Below, piece after piece: positions 55,401 to 63,090 of a DNA stretch of 64,000 nucleotides. Below the pieces are notes generated by a model that was not told the origin of the DNA, did no database searches, and was given only the letters and a program-made list of their open reading frames with translations. Every line of letters starts with the position of its first letter. Within the stretch, counting starts at the first letter, position 1. This DNA comes from AP-15 sp963703855 (GTDB lineage Bacteria; Pseudomonadota; Alphaproteobacteria; ATCC43930; CGMCC-115725): positions 1 through 64,000 of the forward strand of contig CAVPFW010000004.1 of NCBI GenBank assembly GCA_963703855.1. Direction: 5' to 3'. The position numbers and the translations under genes are program-made.

Positions 55401-55660
55401 TTGACGGTTTCGGCTTCGATGTCCCGTATCCCGTTTACATTGGAGCTGATCGAGTACTGGCTGTAGGTGGTGACGCGCTGCTCCATCTCGGTCGTGTCGA
55501 GGCCGGTGTACTGCCAGATCACCGACACTACCGGGATGTCGATCTCGGGGAAGATATCGGTCGGCATCTCGACCGCAGCGGTCACGCCGAGAAACAAGAT
55601 GAGCGCCGCCACCACATAAAAGGTATGCGGATATTTGAGGGCAAAGCGAACGATTCCCAA
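52469..55660 (-). CDS. RND efflux permease, HAE1 family (1063 aa)
   Basis: A second inner-membrane RND transporter, starting MGIVRFALKYPHTFYVVAALILFLGVTAAVEMPTDIFPEIDIP. The proton-relay Asp-Asp pair of helix 4 is in AVGILVDDSTVTIENTYRLL. The periplasmic loops are only distantly like the first pump, and the sequence is of the less-characterised HAE1 branch with short C-terminus. It is the first gene of its operon and is coupled to the adaptor by ATGA. GTAAA box g lies 140 nt upstream. Confidence 0.9.
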   Translation of the reverse strand: MGIVRFALKYPHTFYVVAALILFLGVTAAVEMPTDIFPEIDIPVVSVIWQYTGLDTTEMEQRVTTYSQYSISSNVNGIRDIEAETVNGISVQKIYFQPDVNLDLAISQIVAATNSIRALMPTGIEPPVVVQYSASAVPVLQIALSSDHLSQAQLYDYGIYRLRQMLAPIHGVTLPTPAGGKYRQIMVDIDPTKLLAKGLTPLQVVTAVNAQNLTLPGGDEKIGKTDYTVRTNSMPSTIEALNDIPVSYSNGATVFLRDIGHVRDGNLVQQNIVRADGKPSVLLSIIKNGSASTLTVVNAVKDVLNIARAAAPPGMVIKALFDQSVFVVSSVVAVLREGAIAAGLTALMILLFLGSWRPTIVVMISIPLAMLTSLVVLYFLGETINTMTLGGLALAVGILVDDSTVTIENTYRLLDEEKMPLPNATLHGAAEIAMPTLVSTLAISCVFASVVFLEGPAKYLFTPLGLAVVFAMLASYGLSRTLTPITIGRLLKGHQHSGPAGNAGKGFFSRFHASFERGFEHLRQVYVGLLRTLLTHRAIIPILAVLVLSLGAVMFVFVGRDFYPAIDGGMIQLHVRAPPGTRIETTEQIFQRVEDKIRQVIPRKDLDLIVDNFGVPARSYNWAFSDGTTIAVNDGVVMVSLNDGHAPTADYVRKLRQVLPAAFPEDMFYFQPADMATQILNFGLTAPIDVRTVGYDRVKNLQIAEELRRRIAAIPGVVDAHLQQEVYAPDFYVQIDRTRALQFGTTTSDIGNNIGASLSSSEQVAPNFWTDPTNGIPYFIAVQTPQYQVSSLGDLGNTPVSTGTAPPTTQPVPGELQNVATFTRDAVPGSANQANIQPVYEVYASTQGRDLGSVASDIDQVTADLEKQLSPGNTIKVTGQIGSMNQAFRDMTIGLLFAAVFVYLLMVVNYQNFGDPFVVILALPATFCGIVTMLYITDTTLSVPSLMGAIMAVGVASANSILLVTFAREQQLAGIKAFDAAISAGRTRIRPVLMTATAMIVGMVPMAIGGPGEEQNAALARAVIGGLLFATPTTLLVVPYLFAMLRRGNDGKPAHGVFEEVPE

Positions 55661-55799
55661 GCACTGCCTCCGATCACTCTCACGCCCACTTCAAGCTCGG
55701 GTTCCCTCCCCGAACGCGCCATTCTCAAAATCCGTCCCTTGCGAAGTGCCTGGCCGGCGCGTGCCTCGGTAGATTTGGGCTTATCGAGCCGTAGCCCGA

Positions 55800-55824
55800 G
55801 TCAAATCACGTAAAAATCCATAAA
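55800..55824 (-). promoter_or_regulatory. GTAAA direct-repeat box g (second RND operon)
   Basis: GTCAA (55800), GTAAA (55810) and ATAAA (55820) have an exact 10-bp period on the plus strand. The coding-strand proximal repeat reads TTGACT, a good -35-like hexamer. Confidence 0.65.
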
Positions 55825-55896
55825 GCGCACTGATCTTTCGGCGTCGCAAATTGACAGCCGAACGACCGAAGCCACGTCGCTGTTCGCGATATTGCA

Positions 55897-55911
55897 TTAA
55901 CGAAAATTTAC
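55897..55911 (+). promoter_or_regulatory. Two-repeat GTAAA-type box i (secreted His/Gly-rich protein)
   Basis: TTAAC (55897) and TTTAC (55907) on the plus strand are the reverse complement of the box, with the same 10-bp period, 98 nt before ATG 56009. The orientation relative to the gene is the same as in the eight minus-strand boxes. The proximal repeat reads TTTACT. Confidence 0.5.
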
Positions 55912-56008
55912 TAAGAATGGTCGGCGCAACAGCACATATCCCGCAATGAAAAGCCGGCTGGGCGGTCAAAATACCCGGCGCGGCTTGGTGCACAAAGGAG
56001 AGTCTTCG

Positions 56009-56485
56009 ATGTGCGAATTAAACAGTAGCGGAGCCCCGTCCAGGAAAAGGTGGCCGGTGATTAGTATTGCCGCAGCGTTGCTGGGCGCGGCTGTTCTCTG
56101 CCAGCCACATATTGCCCACGCAGCGCCGCACGGAGGCGGAGGCGGTTTCCACGGCGGGTTTCACGGCGGCGGTTTCCATGGCGCCGGACTTGGCGCCTTG
56201 CACGGCGGCGGATTTCACGGCCACACCGCCGGCCTGCACAATGGCTTCGGCGGTGACCAGGGTCACTGGTACCACGGCTCGCACAATGGACGATACGGCT
56301 GGTGGTGGGGCGACGGGCTGGGATGGAGCAACTACCCCTATGCCGTCGGCTGGGATAACTACGACTACGACAACTACAGCCAGCCCTACGCCAATCAGAC
56401 CTGGTATTATTGTTCCGATCCGGCAGGCTATTACCCATATGTAACGCAGTGCAACACCAGCTGGCAGGCGGTTCCAGCCAGCTGA
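56009..56485 (+). CDS. Secreted His/Gly-rich protein with aromatic C-terminal motif (158 aa)
   Basis: A signal peptide (WPVISIAAALLGAAVLCQPHIAHAAP) is followed by a GGGFHGGFHGGGFHG-type stretch of His-Gly repeats, able in principle to bind metal ions. The C-terminal domain has many Tyr/Trp and ends YYCSDPAGYYPYVTQCNTSW, a motif shared by many small exported proteins of alphaproteobacteria; its two Cys probably form a disulfide. ATG 56009 has AAGGAGAG 7 nt upstream. Function unknown. It lies divergent from the second RND operon and carries a matching two-repeat box. Confidence 0.75.
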   Translation: MCELNSSGAPSRKRWPVISIAAALLGAAVLCQPHIAHAAPHGGGGGFHGGFHGGGFHGAGLGALHGGGFHGHTAGLHNGFGGDQGHWYHGSHNGRYGWWWGDGLGWSNYPYAVGWDNYDYDNYSQPYANQTWYYCSDPAGYYPYVTQCNTSWQAVPAS

Positions 56486-56542
56486 CGCGCCGAGTGATCT
56501 CACCCTGTTGCCTTCCGGGCGGCCGGGTGAGACCGTTCGCGG

Positions 56543-56833
56543 CTAACGCGGCGTATAGCCGTTAAGCTGTTGCTCGATCGACCGCTCTTGGTAGCTCGTA
56601 CCCGATGGGTTCTGCTGCAGCAGCTCGCGCTGGTCGTTCATCAGGCCGGTGGCGTAATCCTCCCGCATCTGCTCTTGTAGAGGATTGTCGGCCGGTGCCG
56701 TCAGCGACATGCTGGGATTAACGGCGTGCAGATGCAGAGGGGGCTCAATCGCGCGCTCCTGCGCGTCGACGGGGGTGTTCGCAAGGCACGCCAAGATCAC
56801 GATCGCGGAGAGCGGAAGAGACAAGATTTTCAT
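56543..56833 (-). CDS. Small exported protein downstream of the sigma factor (96 aa)
   Basis: A signal peptide (MKILSLPLSAIVILACLANTPVDAQ) precedes a polar mature part with QEQMREDYATGLMNDQRELLQQNP and a Gln-rich end. GGAGG lies 8 nt before ATG 56833. It follows the ECF sigma gene by about 100 nt on the same strand and may be in the same unit or its target. No family recognised. Confidence 0.65.
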   Translation of the reverse strand: MKILSLPLSAIVILACLANTPVDAQERAIEPPLHLHAVNPSMSLTAPADNPLQEQMREDYATGLMNDQRELLQQNPSGTSYQERSIEQQLNGYTPR

Positions 56834-56937
56834 TTGCAGGACCTCCAGTGGATGTTTGCCTTCAAAAAAGGCTTGGTGGGGACTGGTCGCGAGGGTTGTC
56901 GATTGGCCGCCGTGCGCCCTGGGGCAGCGTGCCGGCT

Positions 56938-57549
56938 CTACCCAGCGGGACCGCGGCAATCTTGCGCAGCAGAGCGCTCGGTCAGCGAACGCAGCTTCTC
57001 GCGGCCGCGAGCGACGCGCGACCGCACGGTGCCGAGCGGCACATTCAACACCGATGCGGCGTCTTCGTAGCGCATGCCGTCGAGGCAGATCACCAGAATC
57101 AGCGACCGTTGCTCCTCCGGCAGTTGCGCAAGGGCACGTTCGACCTCGCGAACCTGAAGCCGCACATCCTGATCGGGCAGGAGCGTCAACGTTCGATACG
57201 ATTTCTGTAAATCGATGCTGGCGCGGTGGCGCGCCTCGCGGCGCCGCCGGTCGATATGCCGGTGGTGAAGTATTGTGAACAGCCAGGCCCGCAGATCGGT
57301 CCCTGGTTCCCACGAGTGGATTTTCTCCAGAGCGCTCGCCAGACAATCCTGAACGAGATCGTCTGCCGCTGCGGTGTCGTGCGTCAGAACGCGCGCATAG
57401 CGCGTCAGGCGCGGCACCAGGGCTAAGATTTCGTTGCCAGGATATGGCTCGACGAAGCCTGGTCTTGGCGGATCGCTTCGCATGGAACCAGTGCGGTCAT
57501 TGCGCTCCGCATGTGCTTCCACAGCGTCCAAATCAGTAAGTTGCGTCAT
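56938..57549 (-). CDS. ECF-type RNA polymerase sigma factor (203 aa)
   Basis: An extracytoplasmic-function sigma-70 factor. Region 2 is ADDLVQDCLASALEKIHSWEPGTDLRAWLFTILHHRHIDRRRR (residues about 62-104, here abbreviated by its conserved DLVQD and RAWLF motifs). Region 4 is LAQLPEEQRSLILVI...YEDAASVLNVPLGTVRSRVARGREKLR with a helix-turn-helix. No anti-sigma gene is adjacent. A GTAAA box precedes the gene, placing this sigma factor under the same control as the two RND pumps and making it a possible second regulatory layer. Confidence 0.85.
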   Translation of the reverse strand: MTQLTDLDAVEAHAERNDRTGSMRSDPPRPGFVEPYPGNEILALVPRLTRYARVLTHDTAAADDLVQDCLASALEKIHSWEPGTDLRAWLFTILHHRHIDRRRREARHRASIDLQKSYRTLTLLPDQDVRLQVREVERALAQLPEEQRSLILVICLDGMRYEDAASVLNVPLGTVRSRVARGREKLRSLTERSAAQDCRGPAG

Positions 57550-57644
57550 CGGTGGTGGCTCCTTCAGATCCGCAGTTACGGGTGGTTTCGATGTGCGACG
57601 CCGAATGCTGGTGCCAATCTAATCGAGAGCGCGCCCCAAACACC

Positions 57645-57669
57645 GATAACTGCGGTAAATCGCGGTAAA
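57645..57669 (-). promoter_or_regulatory. GTAAA direct-repeat box h (ECF sigma factor)
   Basis: GATAA (57645), GTAAA (57655) and GTAAA (57665) have an exact 10-bp period on the plus strand, with a further GTCAT at 57675 in phase. It lies 96 nt upstream of ATG 57549. Confidence 0.65.
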
Positions 57670-57797
57670 TAATGGTCATGCTTTGGAGATGAATTTGGGA
57701 ATAGCGGCTACGGAATCGGTTCCACGGTTGCCCAGCAGTCAGACCGGCGGATGTGAGCCACCACAGCGCGTGGCGCGATTGAAAGATTGGGTTGGCC

Positions 57798-57937
57798 TCA
57801 GGCGAGGCCGGAAAGCGTCTTGGTGACCTGCCGCAGTTTCGGATCACGAGGACCGATGGTGATGATGAAACCGAGCTCCCGGCATAACTGCAACATCGCC
57901 GTGTTTTCGGGCGGCGCCTCACCGGCCAGTCCATCGA
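57798..57937 (-). pseudogene. GNAT acetyltransferase-domain C-terminal fragment
   Basis: The minus strand reads GLAGEAPPENTAMLQLCRELGFIITI...LRQVTKTL and stops at 57798. This ENxxMLxLCRELGF pattern is the end of a GNAT domain as found at the C-terminus of acetyl-CoA ligase-type or protein acetyltransferases. It is cut off at about 57940, where a type ISP restriction gene fragment begins on the other strand. Confidence 0.55.
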
Positions 57938-57954
57938 TGCCGCGTTTTGTGGGC

Positions 57955-59586
57955 GATTGGCTGAACCGCATCTGGGACGATTTGAAGGAACCGGTGCGTG
58001 ATGCCGGGCAAGGGAACCAGCTAAATACCTTCCCTGAACTTTCCGTTGCGTTCTGGCGCTGGGCGATTTGGAAATTGTTCGAGGCTGACAACGCGCCGGG
58101 ACACGGCGTGGTTGCCTTTATCACCAATCGCAAGTTCTTGACGGGCTGGCCCTATGCCGGCTTGTGCCAGATGATGCGCCAGCGGTTCGACCGGATTGAG
58201 ATCCTGGATCTGCGTGGCGACTTGCGGCGCGGCGGACGGGCCGGCGTGGAAGGGGATCAGGGTGTCTTCAACATCCAGGTCGGTACTGCAATCACCCTAG
58301 CCGTCGCTGACGGCAGTAAGGCAGCGGGCGAACCGGCCGAGGTTTATTATCACGACAGTTGGACGGAGGGGCTTTTTTCAAGACGGGCGAAGTTCGATTG
58401 GCTGATGAGCGGCGCCGAAGCCGGAACGCTGCCAAACGCAGTTTCCGTGGTGCGCGACTCGTTGGACGACATGCGGCCCGAGCCGTTCCGGAACGGAGAA
58501 TGGGTCGGCCTTGCATCATGTTTCGTGTTTTGTCACAGCGGCGTTCAGACCAAACGCGATCATTTCGTTTATTCGCCCGCTCGCGATGCTCTAATAGGCA
58601 GACTTGTGGAATTTAGTGGTATGAACGACGACGCTGCGCGTGACGCGTTCGAAAGTACTTCGGCGCGACCTTGGGACGTTGCTCGCGCGCAGCCAATTGA
58701 CGAAGCATTACTTCGAACGGTCGCTTACCGGCCGCTTGATCGTCGGTGGCTTTATAATAACGTCCGCTTCATTGATCGCCGCAGGCCCGATCTTCAGAAG
58801 GTGTGGGGCGAGGGCAACATCTGCCTCTATGCCTTGCCCAGCGGCGTTGGCGCCGGGCCGGCGGTATGGTGCCACGGGCTGCTTCCCGACTATCACGCCT
58901 TCCGCGGCAGCTATGGCGGCTATGCCTTTCCGCTCTACAACAGGCGGCCGGAGATCAACGGGCCTAACCTGTCAGCGCACCTGATCGAGAGCCTGAGCGC
59001 AGCCTATGGTCAGCCGGTCGCCCCCGAAGATGTGTTTGACACCATCTTGTGCCTGTTATCCGCGCGCTCCTACACGCGCCGCTTCGCAGAAGATCTCGAG
59101 GATGTGTTTCCGCATGTCCCGTTCCCAGCCCGGCACGCGGTCTTCGAAGATGCCGTCCGGATTGGCCGCGAGATTCGTGCGGTAGAAACGTTCGCGCGCG
59201 AGCCGCGCGAGGCCTTTCGCCGGCCCGGCTTTGCCCGTGTGGTGACACAGCCGCGTGGAGCCATCGCCCCGGTGGATTATACCGAGGGTAGTATTACATT
59301 GTGCGCCGACAGGACTGGCCGCATCACGGGAATCCCAGTGGCGGTCTGGAGCTTTTCGGTCAGCGGCTATCGCCTCCTGCCGCGATGGATCAAGTCGCGT
59401 GTCGGCTCGCCGGCCGATCTCAGTCTTGTCCGCGAATTGCGAGACATTTGCTTACGAATTGCTGAGCTGATTGATCGCTTTGCCGAAGCCGATATCGTGC
59501 TGGAGGCGACATTGCGCGAAACGCTGCCTCGCGAGGCGCTGGGCCTTGATGCTGGAGGGCAAGAGGAGGATGGCGGACCAAACTGA
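57955..59586 (+). pseudogene. Type ISP restriction-modification enzyme, C-terminal fragment
   Basis: From DWLNRIWDDLKEPV onward the frame matches the end of the methyltransferase and the specificity domain of type ISP (LlaBIII-like) single-chain restriction-modification enzymes: GVVAFITNRKFLTGWPYAGLCQMMRQRFDRI, ILDLRGDLRRG, GVFNIQVGTAITLAV, and the target-recognition part with VAYRPLDRRWLYNN. The nuclease, helicase and NPPY methyltransferase motifs are absent, because the gene is truncated at about 57950. The rest (543 codons) is open and undamaged. A small gene overlapping the end follows. Confidence 0.7.
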
Positions 59587-59869
59587 CCTGTTCGGGCCGA
59601 GGCCGGCGCAGGGCAGCCTCTTCGGAGTCGGCGACGATCGGCTTCAGGCGCCGGCACAACGGATCTTGCCCGACCCGGAGAAAGTCCGGCGCCGCCTGAA
59701 GGCGCTGATCGAAAAGGCGCGCTCGGCTGAAGAGATGCCGTGGTCGGAGCGGGACGCACGCATGTGGCAGATCGTGTTTCCCAACATGGCCAATTGGCTG
59801 CCGGACGACGAGGCCGAGCAGTTGCGCTTCGAGTTCGCCCAGGAAATGGAGCGCCTGAAGGCCGCGTAA
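59570..59869 (+). CDS. Small protein next to the type ISP gene (99 aa)
   Basis: A soluble 99-residue protein starting MADQTDLFGPRPAQGSLFG, then a helical part (PEKVRRRLKALIEKARSAE) and MWQIVFPNMANWLPDDEAEQLRFEFAQEMERL. It overlaps the type ISP gene by 17 nt. As far as I can recall, proteins of this look follow type ISP genes in several proteobacteria, which suggests a conserved partner, but its role is not known. Its survival next to a truncated enzyme gene is notable. Confidence 0.6.
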   Translation: MADQTDLFGPRPAQGSLFGVGDDRLQAPAQRILPDPEKVRRRLKALIEKARSAEEMPWSERDARMWQIVFPNMANWLPDDEAEQLRFEFAQEMERLKAA

Positions 59870-60007
59870 GAGGACGCGCGTTTCGACCGTTTGCGTCCCC
59901 TGAGCATCGGAAGGCCGCGCCGAAGCGCAGGGCCGACGTTCCGGTTGCCACCCTGCCGGCGCTGGCCCATCATGAGTTGACCCGACCGGCCCGAAGGGAT
60001 CACGCCC

Positions 60008-60988
60008 ATGCAAAGCCTTTCGCCGAACCTGCCGCCCGACACGCAGCGGGAGATGCTGCGGCGGATGCTGACGATCCGCCGGTTCGAGGAGCGCGCCTCG
60101 GCCGATTATCTGGCCGGCAAGATCTACGGCGTCGTGCACTGCTACATCGGCGAGGAGGCGGTCGCGGTCGGCGTCTGCACCGCGCTCGGCCAGGGCGACC
60201 GGATCATCTCGACGCATCGCGGCCACGGCCACTGCATCGCCAAGGGCGCGGATTTGAACCGCATGATGGCCGAGCTCTACGGCCGGCAGACCGGCTACTG
60301 CAAGGGCAAAGGGGGCTCGATGCACATCGCCGATTTCGCCATCGGCATGCTCGGCGCCAACGGCATCGTCGCCGGCGGGATCGCGATCGTCACCGGAGCC
60401 GGTTTGGCGGCGCAGATGGAAGGCAAGGGCGGGGTCGCGGTCTCGTTTTTCGGCGATGGCGCGTCGAATGCCGGGCCGTTCCACGAATGCCTCAATATCG
60501 CGGCGACCTGGAAATTGCCGATGCTCTATGTGTGCGAGAACAACATGTATGCCGCGAACACCGCGGCCGCCGCGACCCACGCCTTGAGCGATGTGGCGGC
60601 GCGCGCCGCCGGCTACGGCATTCCCGGGGTCGTGGTCGACGGCAACGACATCTTTGCGGTCTATCAGGCGGCGAACCGCGCCGTCGAGCGGGCGCGCTCG
60701 GGCGCCGGCCCGACGTTGATCGAGTGCAAGACCTATCGCTGGCGCGGCCACACCGAGCGCCGGGGGCAGGCCGATGTCCGCGATCCGGCGGAGGTCGAAG
60801 GGTGGAAAGGGAAGGACCCGATCGCGCGGCTCGAGCGGCAGCTGAGGGAGCAGGGCGACCTCGACGATTCCGGGCTGCAGACCATAGAGCGCGACATCAT
60901 GGAAGCGCTCGAGGCCGCGATCGCCTTTGCCGAGGCGAGCCCGTTCCCGCTGCCCGAGCAGGCGACCGACGATGTGTTTGCGGCCTGA
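60008..60988 (+). CDS. TPP-dependent dehydrogenase E1 alpha subunit (326 aa)
   Basis: The alpha chain of a pyruvate/acetoin-type 2-oxoacid dehydrogenase E1. The TPP/Mg motif is SFFGDGASNAGPFHECLN...VCENNMYA (GDG...NN). The N-terminal RRFEERASADYLAGKIYGVVHCYIGEEAVAVG and the HTERRGQADVR loop are normal for the family. The beta chain follows after a REP pair. No E2 or E3 gene is adjacent, so either these act with distant components or the enzyme works like acetoin:DCPIP oxidoreductase. Confidence 0.85.
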   Translation: MQSLSPNLPPDTQREMLRRMLTIRRFEERASADYLAGKIYGVVHCYIGEEAVAVGVCTALGQGDRIISTHRGHGHCIAKGADLNRMMAELYGRQTGYCKGKGGSMHIADFAIGMLGANGIVAGGIAIVTGAGLAAQMEGKGGVAVSFFGDGASNAGPFHECLNIAATWKLPMLYVCENNMYAANTAAAATHALSDVAARAAGYGIPGVVVDGNDIFAVYQAANRAVERARSGAGPTLIECKTYRWRGHTERRGQADVRDPAEVEGWKGKDPIARLERQLREQGDLDDSGLQTIERDIMEALEAAIAFAEASPFPLPEQATDDVFAA

Positions 60989-61028
60989 TGCGGGTGAATT
61001 CATCGAATGCGGACCGGATCGAGGCCGT

Positions 61029-61150
61029 GCGTCCTTCGAGGCCTCGCTCCGCGAGGCACCTCAGGATGACGAGCTTTCTTGATGCCATTATAGGATCACG
61101 TCATGGTGAGGAGCGCTCCGGTGCGACCGGAGCGCGTCTCGAACCACGCA
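61029..61150. repeat. Pair of inverted REP palindromes between E1 alpha and E1 beta
   Basis: Unit 1 (about 61029-61072) has GGCCTCGCTCCGCGAGGC flanked by CGTCCTTCGA and CTCAGGATGACG. Unit 2 (about 61099-61150) has GCGCTCCGGT-GCG-ACCGGAGCGC flanked by TCATGGTGAGGA and GTCTCGAACCACG. These ends match the dispersed palindromes common in Bradyrhizobium-like genomes. Confidence 0.7.
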
Positions 61151-61178
61151 CGGCACCGCTGCATGCGAGGACCGGACG

Positions 61179-62157
61179 ATGCGAGAGCTGACGTACAACG
61201 AGGCCGCCCTCGAAGCGATCGCCGAGGAGATGCGGCGCGACCCCAAGATTTTCTACATGTCGACCGACGCGCTGCCGCCGCTGTTGAAGGAGTTCGGCGC
61301 CGAGCGGGTCAGGGCGACCCCGATCACCGAAGCGGCATTGACCGGCATGTCGATCGGCGCGGCCGGCTGCGGCTTTCGCCCGATCGTCGACTGGCGGCAG
61401 GTGACGTTCTGCTTTGTCGCGATGGACCAGATCGTCAACCAGGCGGCCAAGATCCACTACATGTTCGGCGGCCAGCAGACCTTCCCGATCCTCTACCGGG
61501 CGGCCGTCGGCGGCGGCGGGCTGGTCGCGGCGCAGCACTCGCAGTCGCCCTATGCGATGTTCATGAATGTGGCCGGGTTGAAGATGTTCCTGGCCTCGAC
61601 GCCCTACGACCTCAAGGGGCTCCTGAAGACGGCGATCCGCGACAACAACCCGGTCATCTCGTTCGAGTTCGAGCCGGCTGATGACGCGCAAGGGACCGGT
61701 GCCGGACGAGGACTACGCGATCCCGTTCGGCCAGGCCGACATCAAGCGCGAGGGAACCGACGTGACCGTCGTCGCCCTTGCCTGGCTGGTGCACGAGGCG
61801 CTGGCCGCGGCCGAGGAGCTGGCCCGGGAGGGGATCTCGGTCGAAATCGTCGATCCGCGCACCCTGGTGCCATTGGATACGGAAACGATCCGCCGCTCGG
61901 TGCAGAAAACCGGCCGGCTGGTCATCGCCGACGAGGCCGGGCCGACCGCCGGCTTCTCGGCCGAAATCGCGGCGGTCGCGACCGAGGATAGGGCGACCTT
62001 CGCGCAACTCCAGGCCCCGGTGAAGCGGGTCTGCGCCTTGCAGGTGCCGATCCCCTACAGCCCCGTCCTCGAAAGCCATGTCTTTCCCGACCGCAAGCGG
62101 ATCATTGTTGGAATCCGCGAGGTGCTCCAAGGCGGGAGACCGGCCGAGGCGGCGTGA
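61179..62157 (+). pseudogene. TPP-dependent dehydrogenase E1 beta subunit, frameshifted
   Basis: The beta chain of the E1 above: TYNEAALEAIAEEMRRDP, TPITEAALTGMSIGAAGCGFRPIVDW, and the C-terminal domain GQADIKREGTDVTVVALAWLVHEAL...VDPRTLVPLDTETI. The frame is broken at about 61676. SFEFEP continues as ADDAQ in one frame, whereas the next frame reads LMTRKGPVPDEDYAIPFG, so one extra G (CCGG for CCG) explains it. Otherwise the gene is full length and ends at 62157. The change is either a very recent mutation or a base-call error. Confidence 0.8.
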
Positions 62158-62183
62158 GGGCGGCAATCGCGGGGGAGTATGCA

Positions 62184-63011
62184 ATGCAGATCGTCGACGC
62201 CCAAATTCACCTGTGGGGCGCTGGATTGCCGAGCAACCTGTCGCATCGGCAGGTGACCGCGTTTACCCCCGAGGAGGCCATCCTTTTGATGGACGAAGGC
62301 GGTGTCGACGCCGCTGTCATTCACCCGCCGGGCTGGGACCCGAATTCGACCGACATGGCGTTCGCGGCGGTGCGGAACTACCCCGGCCGGTTCGCGATCA
62401 TGGGTTCGGTGCCGCTCGACCGGCCGGAATCTCGCGCCCGCATCGCCGGCTGGAGAGAACAACCGGGCATGCTCGGCCTGCGCTATGGGTTTCTCGCCGA
62501 CCCCGCGCGGCGGTGGCTGCACGACGGCACAATCGACTGGCTGTGGGCGGAAGCCGAAGGCGCCGGGGTCCCGATCGCCGCACTGGCGACGGATTCGCTG
62601 GCCGAGCTCGGCCGGATCGCCGAGCGCCACCCCGGACTTCGCCTGACGATCGATCACCTGGGCGGCAGAGGCGGCACGACCACCTTGAAAGATGCCGCCG
62701 CGATGACCCACATGCCGGAGCTGCTGGCATTGGCGAAATTGCCCAATGTCGCGGTCAAGGCGACCGGCGCACCGGGCTATTCCAGCGAGGCCTACCCGTT
62801 TCCAACGATGCAGACTTATCTGCGACAGATCTATGACGCCTTTGGTCCGCGCCGCATGTTCTGGGGCACCGACATCACCAAGATGCCCTGCTCGTGGCGC
62901 CAATGCGTGACGATGTTCACCGAGGCATTGCCGTGGCTCAGCGCCGAGGACAAGAGCCTGATCATGGGCGAGGCGCTGTGCGCCTGGTGGGGCTGGGACC
63001 GGCCAGCTTGA
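62184..63011 (+). CDS. Amidohydrolase-2 family protein (275 aa)
   Basis: A TIM-barrel metal hydrolase starting MQIVDAQIHLWGAG (the D-x-Q-x-H-x-W form used by amidohydrolase-2 lactonases and decarboxylases). The barrel His is in LTIDHLGG, and the late Asp in MFWGTDITKMPC. ATG 62184 has GGGGGAG 7 nt upstream and follows the E1 beta stop by 26 nt, so the three genes probably form an operon. Substrate unknown. Confidence 0.8.
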   Translation: MQIVDAQIHLWGAGLPSNLSHRQVTAFTPEEAILLMDEGGVDAAVIHPPGWDPNSTDMAFAAVRNYPGRFAIMGSVPLDRPESRARIAGWREQPGMLGLRYGFLADPARRWLHDGTIDWLWAEAEGAGVPIAALATDSLAELGRIAERHPGLRLTIDHLGGRGGTTTLKDAAAMTHMPELLALAKLPNVAVKATGAPGYSSEAYPFPTMQTYLRQIYDAFGPRRMFWGTDITKMPCSWRQCVTMFTEALPWLSAEDKSLIMGEALCAWWGWDRPA

Positions 63012-63090
63012 CATAGGATGTGGCCGCGATTGAGCAAAAGCGAACGTAAAACGGAAAAGCGCGGCGTCCTCCACCAACTCATCTTGCCGG
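63012..63090. other. Intergenic region
   Basis: No feature supported. A single GTAAA at 63046 lacks the repeat partners seen at the GTAAA boxes. Confidence 0.3.

Noticed and set aside
59420..61003. 527-codon minus-strand frame across the type ISP end, the 99-aa gene and E1 alpha
   Set aside because: It overlaps three supported plus-strand genes and has no family motif; a third-position shadow.
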